A stretch of 22,359 bases of DNA from a virus: IMG/VR virus record IMGVR_UViG_3300017719_000240, positions 1 through 22,359 of that record; one strand, given 5' to 3'. Each line of letters opens with the position of its first letter. Position 1 is the first letter of the stretch. Below the pieces are notes generated by a model. It was not told where the DNA came from and did not search any database. It saw nothing but the letters and a program-made list of their open reading frames with translations. A program made the translations under genes and the position numbers. Below are positions 16,917 to 22,359 of the stretch, in pieces.

Positions 16917-18959
16917 TTACTGTCCTTTATCTGCGAATGGTTCGGTTGGAGCGTCAAAGTCAGCGGTGTAACGGACTTTGTGAGATATTCTAAAATCGTC
17001 AATGTAGCCGCCAAAGTGATGGTAGCTTGGGCTATAACCCCTTCCAATAAAGTGATTGCCTGTGCTTAGGAATGTATTTGACAACCCCGTATTGACCCCA
17101 GTCACCGCAGTCCCATCAATATAACAAGCGTGAGGGTTCGAACCATCCTTGGTAATTGCAACGTGGTGCCAAGCCCCAGAGTTCATTGACGCATTTACGT
17201 TAAACTGAACAATGTCGGAATATCCTCCAGTACCATAAGCAAGCTGGATACAACGGTCACTACCACTACCATTAATGCCGCTGGTGAAAGCCATATATCG
17301 AGCAGACGGTTCCCCGTAAAACATATCCCATGACCCAGAAGCTGGCCACGCATTTAGATACGCAAAGAACTCCATAGTAAATGCGCCTGATAAATCGACT
17401 GCGGGCATGGAGGCATAATCGCCGTTGTCATCTAGGGCCAGAGAAGTATCTCCGAACTTAGCCTGTACGTTGCTAAGTTTAGCGTTGCCGAAAAGATTAA
17501 GATTGCGCTGCGCTGCGCTGTCAATCGCCTGACCGTCTGCCATGTTTAGCAGGAGCTTGGTGTTGGTGACTGCTGTGAGTGGGGCTGTTGGGACACCAGA
17601 AGGTTCGACTGCCGTTCCTTTTATAACCCTAACATCTGTTAGATACCCATCTAAGGTAAAGTCGTTATCACTGCCGCCATCATTAAAAGACCCAATATAA
17701 ACAGGAGTTGGGGCATTAAAGGTTGCACCATCCAAATCCCCAGAGTCCACTGCACGGCTACTCACCTCAGTACCATTAAAGAAGAACTTAATTACACCAC
17801 TGGCACGGGTGACAACAACATTATTCCAACTGTTTAAGTTTAATGTAGCAGACCAACCCACCATGTTATTAAGGTTATTAGTGCCTAACCTAATTTGGTC
17901 TGCGGCGTTATTCCACCACAGTTGATAGCTATCCGTGTTTCCATTACCGTCCATGTCTCCCAAGATAGCAATGCCTTTATCGGTTTCTGAGTAAATCCAT
18001 GCTGAAATAGTAAAGTCGCCAGTTCCAAAATTAAAATCTGAAGATGTTGGAACAGTCAACCAATCCCCAGTCCCATCAAAGTATCCACTCGCACCATTCA
18101 CCCCTGCGGAATAAACAGAAGAGGTCAGGAAGGGGCCGAAGGCTGTGACTGCTGCTGAACCTGCTGGTGTAATTGTGTGACCGTTTGACGAATTATCAAC
18201 AAACCTGTTGCTTTGGCATGTTAGCAAATTTGTATTTGAATCTGAAACAAACGGTGCAGTGCTTGGAGTAAAATTAGAGGTGTATCTAGCAATATTAGAG
18301 AAACGAACATTAGACATAAACCCGTCAAAAAGCCTAAAGCCACTGGTAAAGCCCCTTGCAGTTCCTATGTACTCCATAGCACCCGTAGCAGATGAATTAG
18401 ATAATGTAACAGAACTGGCTGTTCCATCCAAGTAGCACTTTACTGTGCTGCCGCTACGAACCAGTGCAACGTGGTGCCAAGTATTCGGAGAAAACTCTAA
18501 GTCAGAAAAATGAGTTGTTGTTTGACCAGCAGTGGAGCTAGTACCAAACACAAAGTTATTTGTGCCAGATACTCCATCTTCCTCTATATTTAGAGCATTA
18601 AGATTTCCGTTTGCATTTGTTGTGACCCTTATTGTATGATCGTCAAAAGGAACATTTACAAACACCTCATAGGTATAGTCACCTGAGAAACTACCAGCTC
18701 CAGTTGCCCGTGCATAAGCCGTGCTGTTATCAAAGCTCACAGCCCACTCACCATCAGGCCGAGCAAACGGGCCGAAGCTACCTTGGGTCACATTGCCGTT
18801 AGCTGTGATGGTGTGGTTGCTGGACGAGCTATCATCGAACACGTTGTTAACGCCGTTGTTAGTGCCATCGAAGTGAGACAAAAACGAGACACGGTTAAAC
18901 TCATCGTCAACAGGTATGTCCTTTTTACCCGCAGCACCTAGACTTCTTTGACTGAGCAT
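16917..18959 (-). CDS. Tail fibre / adhesin with three LamG-like (concanavalin-like) repeats, 680 aa
   Basis: The start is ATG 18959 (MLSQRSLGAAGKK), overlapping the preceding TAA as TAATG, with AGGAGA nine bases upstream. The longer in-frame start at 19088 adds 43 residues rich in Cys, His and Arg that overlap the preceding gene and look non-coding. Three repeats follow at about residues 24-244, 245-476 and 477-680. Each has the jelly-roll landmarks of LamG/pentraxin-like domains: a DSS/N-H-T-I opening, an F-G/TGDYT-EVF or DFTISAW strand, the WHHVAL, WNNVVV or WHHVAI strand followed by a short FxDG or YIDG turn, and a closing G(Y/F)-DDFRIS or SNVRFS strand with RYT. LamG domains bind carbohydrates, so this is probably a receptor-binding protein recognising surface glycans. 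It has no catalytic residues that I can recognise. The stop codon is followed after two bases by the start of the chaperone-like gene. Confidence 0.88.
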   Translation of the reverse strand: MLSQRSLGAAGKKDIPVDDEFNRVSFLSHFDGTNNGVNNVFDDSSSSNHTITANGNVTQGSFGPFARPDGEWAVSFDNSTAYARATGAGSFSGDYTYEVFVNVPFDDHTIRVTTNANGNLNALNIEEDGVSGTNNFVFGTSSTAGQTTTHFSDLEFSPNTWHHVALVRSGSTVKCYLDGTASSVTLSNSSATGAMEYIGTARGFTSGFRLFDGFMSNVRFSNIARYTSNFTPSTAPFVSDSNTNLLTCQSNRFVDNSSNGHTITPAGSAAVTAFGPFLTSSVYSAGVNGASGYFDGTGDWLTVPTSSDFNFGTGDFTISAWIYSETDKGIAILGDMDGNGNTDSYQLWWNNAADQIRLGTNNLNNMVGWSATLNLNSWNNVVVTRASGVIKFFFNGTEVSSRAVDSGDLDGATFNAPTPVYIGSFNDGGSDNDFTLDGYLTDVRVIKGTAVEPSGVPTAPLTAVTNTKLLLNMADGQAIDSAAQRNLNLFGNAKLSNVQAKFGDTSLALDDNGDYASMPAVDLSGAFTMEFFAYLNAWPASGSWDMFYGEPSARYMAFTSGINGSGSDRCIQLAYGTGGYSDIVQFNVNASMNSGAWHHVAITKDGSNPHACYIDGTAVTGVNTGLSNTFLSTGNHFIGRGYSPSYHHFGGYIDDFRISHKVRYTADFDAPTEPFADKGQ

Positions 18960-19447
18960 TAGGTTCCATCTCCTACCAATGCACCGTAAAGTGTGCTTCC
19001 GACTTTCCAGACTGTGATGACTGTGTAGCCTGACGTAGCCAACGTAGGTGCAACACCAGCATTGTTTACCCATGTCATCGTGGGCCATGTGATCGTTGCG
19101 GCAGAGCCATCGTCAATCATCAGGGTCATAGCCTGACCAGCGGAGAAGGCGTCAGTGTACGTTGTAGCACCCGTCAGAGTATGCGTCTGTATGGAGCCGT
19201 TGCTTGGCTCTAAAGCATAAGATGTGCCAGAGATTGCATAGATGTCTTCAATCGGCGTACCAGTATAAGCTGGGTCAGTCAGCCCACCAAGGTCGTAGTA
19301 ACCCAAGCTCGACCATGCGGTTGACCCATCGCCAGCTTTGAGTTGGCTGGTGTCTGTCTCCAAACCTAACTCACCTTGGGCAAGCGTAGGGTTACTGGAT
19401 GTCCAGTTAGCTGCCGTGTCACGGCGGATTTGAATTAGATCAGCCAC
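18959..19447 (-). CDS. Tail fibre / tropism-determinant N-terminal-like protein (Mtd_N-like), 162 aa, GTG start
   Basis: From GTG 19447 the product begins (M)ADLIQIRRDTAANWTSS, then NPTLAQGELGLETDTSQLKAGDGSTAWSSL. The pattern of IQ-RRDTAANW, LA-GELG-ETDT and KAGDG-TAWS-L is the signature of the N-terminal trimerisation/attachment domain of phage major tropism determinants and many other tail fibres (Mtd_N family). Residues 60-162 are beta-rich, with conserved-looking stretches such as TLMIDDGSAATITWPTMTWV and VITVWKVGSTLYGALVGD, typical of phage fibre ends. The lectin-like variable domain of the Bordetella phage Mtd protein is absent. The gene overlaps both neighbours: 8 bases with the 112-aa module and 1 base (TAATG) with the LamG gene. 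Role: fibre component between the baseplate and the LamG adhesin, inferred. Confidence 0.82.
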   Translation of the reverse strand: MADLIQIRRDTAANWTSSNPTLAQGELGLETDTSQLKAGDGSTAWSSLGYYDLGGLTDPAYTGTPIEDIYAISGTSYALEPSNGSIQTHTLTGATTYTDAFSAGQAMTLMIDDGSAATITWPTMTWVNNAGVAPTLATSGYTVITVWKVGSTLYGALVGDGT

Positions 19448-19778
19448 TAGCTGTACCTCCATTAATAGATTGTGCTGCTGTGTAAACGGATGCAGCGGAG
19501 CCACCATCGGCTGAATTGATTGCTTGTGCTACTTCAAACGTGGTGTATGCCACGACCTCAAGGATGTCGTTTAGTGCAGCCCCTACAGTAAGCACTACAT
19601 CTACTGAGTTAGATGCTGTGTAGTCTGCTGCCGCCAGCTTCACGCCATTCAAGTAGACATCAAGGAAATTGGGCGTGTACCCTGACGTAGTGAAAGAAGT
19701 CTGACCTGCTGTTGCTGTGAAAGCATCACGGGTCTGTGTAGCCTGTGGTACTGGCTGTGTGCCTATGTAACCTGACAT
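19440..19778 (-). CDS. Tail fibre N-terminal module, 112 aa
   Basis: The protein begins MSGYIGTQPVPQATQTRDAF, followed by TATAGQTSFTTSGYTPNFLDVYLNGVKL and a short beta-rich core (DVVLTVGAALNDILEVVAY), then an Ala/Ser/Gly-rich tail. I recognise this as the module that starts many phage fibre proteins, where it usually leads a much longer chain. Here it stands alone. The start is fixed by AGGAGG five bases upstream. It ends in TGA at 19442-19440, sharing 8 bases with the GTG start of the next gene. Likely role: fibre attachment or a fibre shaft segment, with the 162-aa and 680-aa proteins downstream supplying distal parts. The short length is supported by in-frame reading and a well-formed downstream ribosome binding site, so I do not regard it as a frameshift artefact, though a frameshift at the junction cannot be excluded by eye. 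Confidence 0.8.
   Translation of the reverse strand: MSGYIGTQPVPQATQTRDAFTATAGQTSFTTSGYTPNFLDVYLNGVKLAAADYTASNSVDVVLTVGAALNDILEVVAYTTFEVAQAINSADGGSAASVYTAAQSINGGTASG
19455..19460 (-). promoter_or_regulatory. Ribosome binding site GGAGGT that decides the GTG start of the Mtd_N-like gene
   Basis: A perfect GGAGGT lies seven bases before GTG 19447, inside the end of the preceding gene. The upstream ATG at 19507 in the same frame has no comparable site and would add 20 residues without family character (MVAPLHPFTQQ). Confidence 0.75.
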
Positions 19779-19783
19779 GATGT

Positions 19784-19789
19784 CCTCCT
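19784..19789 (-). promoter_or_regulatory. Strong ribosome binding site AGGAGG for the 112-aa fibre module
   Basis: The minus strand reads AGGAGG five bases before ATG 19778. It overlaps the TAG stop of the preceding gene, which fixes the start and suggests coupled re-initiation. Confidence 0.75.
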
Positions 19790-20813
19790 ATGCTGCTTGA
19801 AACTGATATCGGACAATAACTACACCGGAGCCGCCGGGTTTGGTTGCGTTATCTTGCCCAGAGGGGTTAGAGGCTTGACCCGCAGAGGCACCTCCGCCAC
19901 CGCCTGTGTTAGTTGCACCTGCTGCTGAGGCTGCAATAGAGGAATTTCCACCGCCGCCTTTACCGCCACCATGACTTGCAGATCCACCATCGTTGCGGTC
20001 TCCTCCACCCCCACCGCCAGCACGGCCTACACTTGATCCCGTTATGCTGCTAGTCAGACCAGCGCCACCAGTGCTGCCGTTATCAGTACCCTGACCCCCA
20101 GCGCCACCGCCACCTGATCCTTGGTTATATAGGTTGGAGTCATTGCCGCCCCGGTTTCCTTGACCAGAGGTTGCGGCGCCACCGCTTCCGTTTTCAGCGC
20201 CCCCTCCTGATCCGCCACTTTGCCCATTTGTGCCGCCGCCATAGCCGCCGCCGCCTCCGCCACCAACGGCTGTTGCAAGCGATCCAAACAGTGAATTAGT
20301 CCCGCTGCCGGATGCCGTGCCAACATCGCCACGAGCACCCCCGGCCCCTACAGTAATTGCGTAGGCTTGTTCAGTGAGAGTAACGGAGGAAGCTGTTAAA
20401 TAACCCCCTGCTCCGCCGCCGCCGCCATCGTTATAGCCGCCACCCCCACCGCCAGCAATGACAAGGTAAGAAACATCATTTTGAACGCCAAGATTTGTTA
20501 CGGTGAAAGTCCCAGAACTGTTAAAGGTGTGTACTTTAAAATTACCATCCGTAGTAATTGTGCCTCCAGTAGCCTCCATGTACGGAGGGCCGCCAATCGT
20601 GCCGCTTCCATCACCTACGTTTGTCCACTCATTAACTCCAGCAGTCGCATCCGTTAGAACATACATCTCACCGGAAGTCTTATTCTCCCAGATGTGGCCT
20701 AAGCCAGAAGCAGGGTTGCTATCAGCAGCAGGATCAGAAGTTGACACAGTTGTGTCTGTCAGTTCTGCAAACTCACTTGCGCCTCCATCGGCGTTGTCTC
20801 TCGCCTTAGTCAT
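19788..20813 (-). CDS. Second glycine-rich tail fibre / adhesin protein (paralogue)
   Basis: I place the start at ATG 20813 (341 aa, beginning MTKARDNADGG). The frame stays open to 20963, but that extension overlaps the preceding gene by over 150 bases, reads as low-quality sequence (MPHGMRSTHHNH) and lacks the character of the family. An ATG at 20822 is a close alternative. Residues 1-100 carry the same module as the upstream paralogue (NPASGLGHIWENKTSGEMYV, then EWTNVG), followed by a strand-rich linker and about 220 residues of glycine blocks (IAGGGGGGYNDGGGGGAGG and more), ending GSGVVIVRYQFQAA. The shared order and closing strand show duplication followed by divergence of the loops between glycine runs. 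Probable role: receptor-binding tip of the tail fibre. TAG at 19790-19788 overlaps the ribosome binding site of the next gene. Confidence 0.85.
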   Translation of the reverse strand: MTKARDNADGGASEFAELTDTTVSTSDPAADSNPASGLGHIWENKTSGEMYVLTDATAGVNEWTNVGDGSGTIGGPPYMEATGGTITTDGNFKVHTFNSSGTFTVTNLGVQNDVSYLVIAGGGGGGYNDGGGGGAGGYLTASSVTLTEQAYAITVGAGGARGDVGTASGSGTNSLFGSLATAVGGGGGGGYGGGTNGQSGGSGGGAENGSGGAATSGQGNRGGNDSNLYNQGSGGGGAGGQGTDNGSTGGAGLTSSITGSSVGRAGGGGGGDRNDGGSASHGGGKGGGGNSSIAASAAGATNTGGGGGASAGQASNPSGQDNATKPGGSGVVIVRYQFQAA

Positions 20814-21156
20814 CCACTGCATCCCACGATGTAGTTTCTTCGTTCCAAGTGTAACGAGAGCCATCATCAGGCATTGCCGTTGGAGCTTCCCAAAGACAGC
20901 TATCGTCATCCAAAGTCCAACTTGGGTATGGTTGTGGTGCGTAGAACGCATCCCGTGCGGCATCGTATGTCATGCCAATGCCAGCGTAGTTCTTACGAAG
21001 TGGAGTACCACCGTTTGTATGTACGCCGCCGTGGGTGTTGTAGGATGTTTGTATCCATTGACCGGGGCTACTGTCTACGAATGTGTCGAAGAACTCAGCT
21101 TCAGCTACGATGACTTGCTCTACCAAGCCGTTGTTTACTTTTGCATAATGTGCCAT
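20806..21156 (-). CDS. Conserved phage protein of unknown function, 116 aa, in the fibre cassette
   Basis: The protein begins MAHYAKVNNGLVEQVIVAEA and is acidic and rich in aromatic residues, with repeated Trp-containing stretches (GQWIQTSYNTHGG, PSWTLDDDSCLWEAP, TWNEETTSWDAVDD). I recognise the N-terminal pattern as one seen in many marine phage structural clusters, but no function is known to me. It lacks membrane segments and a signal peptide. ATG at 21156 has an AAGGGG-type ribosome binding site about 10 bases upstream, just after the stop of the preceding glycine-rich gene. Its end overlaps the likely start of the next gene by 8 bases (ATGACTAA), which suggests translational coupling. 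Its position between two paralogous adhesins suggests a fibre-associated or fibre-assembly role. That is inferred from context only. Confidence 0.85.
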   Translation of the reverse strand: MAHYAKVNNGLVEQVIVAEAEFFDTFVDSSPGQWIQTSYNTHGGVHTNGGTPLRKNYAGIGMTYDAARDAFYAPQPYPSWTLDDDSCLWEAPTAMPDDGSRYTWNEETTSWDAVDD

Positions 21157-21169
21157 GTTTTAATTCCCC

Positions 21170-22359
21170 TTAAACTGCATAACGGATGATAACGATGCCG
21201 GAACCACCGTTTGATCCCGCATAGGACCCGCCGTTGTTACCAGCACCTCCGCCGCCAGTATTTGTTTGACCCGCTGAAGGAGTGCCGTGAGATAGTGCAT
21301 CCGCACCTCCCCCATCTCCTCCGGGTGATGCACCGGGGCCACCTGCGCCTCCACCAGCATAGAACCCTGAGTCTCCTGTTGAGGTTGCTGTTGCCCATGT
21401 AGAGTAGTCCAAACCATTACCAGCCTCACCACCAAAACTGCCACCGTTTGAGCCTTGTGCGCCAGCACCTCCGCCGCCACCGCCTCCGACTACTCCACCC
21501 GGATTTCTGCCGCCATCGTTTCCTTGGCCCAAGGTACCCGCTCCGCCTTGTCCACCAGCGCCGCCTCCGCCACCTGAGCCACCAGCCCGACCATTAGAAG
21601 GGTAGTCTTGACTGTTATAAGAGTAGCCGCCACCTCCGCCACCTACAGCAGCTGTAAGGGTTGAGAATGAGGAGTTTCCACCGTCACTTCCTGAACCACC
21701 AGACACAGCACCTTGGACACCCCCTGCCCCAATAGTTACAGTAAGGTTGCCTGTGTTAAGCGTTGTAGAAGATTGGATAAGCCCCCCAGCCCCACCTCCG
21801 GCAGAATAGAAACCTAAAGCACCACCAGTACCACCTCCTCCTCCGCCTCCAGCGACAATGAGATAATCCGCTGATTTAGCTCCAGTAACTACAAGTGTAC
21901 CAGACGAAGTAAACGTGTGGTATGTGTATCCACCCGAAGTAACTACTGTTCCGCCTGTAGCGGAAAAAGAGGTAATACTATACTCACCCAGACCCGTGTT
22001 AGTCCATACGTTGTCGTTAGTTGTAGCACCTGTGCAGACATACTGTTCACCAGATGTAGAGTTGATCCACAAGTGACCTACGCCAGAAGCAGGGTTAGTG
22101 GTGGGTGTAGGGTCCGTAGCAGATACTGTAGCATCCGTAAGTGTAGCTACACTACTAGAAACACCTGTAAGCTGTGAGCCATCACCTGTAGGCTGCAACG
22201 CACTAGCTGCTAGTGTACCCTGCCCTGCAGTGGCATAAGCTGTAGCGTCTGTAGTGGCTGCAGTACCAAGTCCTACAACCTCAGATGCTGAGATTACACC
22301 GTCCTCTAAAGCAGTACCGCCAGAGAGGATGTCTGCTAATTTACGTGCCTTTGATCGTG
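21170..22359 (-). CDS. Glycine-rich tail fibre / adhesin protein (5' end outside window)
   Basis: The reading frame has no stop from the right edge of the window down to TAA at 21172-21170, so the start lies outside and about 395 codons are visible. The nearest in-frame start-like codon, TTG at 22198, is not convincing because coding continues upstream of it with a typical phage fibre sequence (RKLADILSGG, then ISASEVVGLGTAA). Then come a short beta-rich module (NPASGVGHLWINSTSGEQYV), a strand-rich linker, and a C-terminal domain of about 260 residues full of GGGGGG, GGAGG and GGSG blocks, ending in the beta strand GIVIIRYAV. This looks like the glycine-rich fibre-tip domains of phages, in which polyglycine-II helices present variable receptor-binding loops. 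That structural reading is inference. It is a clear paralogue of the gene at 19788-20813. Its role in host recognition is likely, but the receptor is unknown. Confidence 0.85.
   Translation of the reverse strand, partial: RSKARKLADILSGGTALEDGVISASEVVGLGTAATTDATAYATAGQGTLAASALQPTGDGSQLTGVSSSVATLTDATVSATDPTPTTNPASGVGHLWINSTSGEQYVCTGATTNDNVWTNTGLGEYSITSFSATGGTVVTSGGYTYHTFTSSGTLVVTGAKSADYLIVAGGGGGGGTGGALGFYSAGGGAGGLIQSSTTLNTGNLTVTIGAGGVQGAVSGGSGSDGGNSSFSTLTAAVGGGGGGYSYNSQDYPSNGRAGGSGGGGGAGGQGGAGTLGQGNDGGRNPGGVVGGGGGGGAGAQGSNGGSFGGEAGNGLDYSTWATATSTGDSGFYAGGGAGGPGASPGGDGGGADALSHGTPSAGQTNTGGGGAGNNGGSYAGSNGGSGIVIIRYAV

Noticed and set aside
17504-17520. Three-fold repeat of the pentamer gcgct inside the LamG gene, a possible slippage site for phase variation
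   Set aside because: Only about 17 bases and three units long, too short to suggest regular slippage, and the frame is intact.
18959-19447. Possible diversity-generating retroelement, because of the Mtd_N-like domain
   Set aside because: The lectin-like variable domain of Mtd is absent, and I see no reverse transcriptase or near-identical template/variable repeat pair in the window. Mtd_N-type domains occur in many ordinary fibres.
19820-20338. Minus-strand frames inside the second glycine-rich gene in another phase
   Set aside because: Repetitive glycine codons keep the other frames open; the products (runs of Val, Ala, Gln) are shadows.
20503-21189. A 228-codon plus-strand frame opposite the fibre genes
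   Set aside because: It lies wholly antisense to two well-supported genes, and its product has no recognisable family character. Long antisense frames are common opposite glycine-rich genes.
21160-21480. A 106-codon minus-strand frame inside the first glycine-rich gene
   Set aside because: Same cause as above: it overlaps the real gene in another frame and has no independent start signal.

Overview
The window is a 22.4 kb stretch of a tailed bacteriophage genome (or a prophage). It holds almost only virion structural and packaging genes. Every gene I support lies on the minus strand, so transcription runs from position 22359 toward position 1. Coding density is very high: most junctions are stop/start overlaps or gaps under 20 bases, and the only two intergenic gaps above 50 bases both carry promoters. 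The layout matches a short-tailed (podovirus) T7-like virion plan with strongly diverged sequences: receptor-binding cassette, large terminase, portal, scaffold, major capsid, head-fibre-like protein, tail adaptor (gp11-like), large tail tube/nozzle protein (gp12-like), GNAT-fold protein in the place of T7 gene 13, small internal protein (gp14-like), and two very large internal or ejected proteins. The glycine-rich, LamG and Mtd_N-like fibre modules are of the kind I associate with marine phages, so I infer an aquatic bacterial host. The host genus cannot be fixed from the sequence.

Region 1 (22359 to 16453) is a receptor-binding cassette. It contains a 5'-truncated glycine-rich fibre protein, a 116-aa unknown, a second glycine-rich paralogue, a 112-aa fibre N-terminal module, a 162-aa Mtd_N-like module with a GTG start, a 680-aa protein with three LamG/concanavalin-like repeats, and a small protein resembling phage tail assembly chaperones. 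These short reading frames are linked by overlaps and strong ribosome binding sites, as though one long fibre had been split into separately translated modules.

Region 2 (16453 to 11045) is packaging and head morphogenesis: TerL, then a near-consensus sigma70 promoter with a dyad over its -10 element, then portal, an 80-aa protein, scaffold and major capsid, closed by a hairpin that looks like a terminator. Region 3 (11042 to 1) starts at a perfect-consensus sigma70 promoter and covers the head-fibre-like protein, tail tube proteins, the GNAT protein and the internal virion proteins. The last gene runs off the left edge. Both promoters are host sigma70-type, which suggests that late genes can be read by host RNA polymerase.

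I saw no lysis genes, small terminase, RNA polymerase, integrase, replication genes, tRNA or CRISPR array. No stretch longer than 300 bases lacks a gene. No defence or other wholly new system is evident. The most notable points are the split, duplicated polyglycine adhesin cassette, the two promoters (one with an operator-like dyad), the terminator-promoter switch after the capsid gene, and the altered GNAT protein in the gene-13 position.
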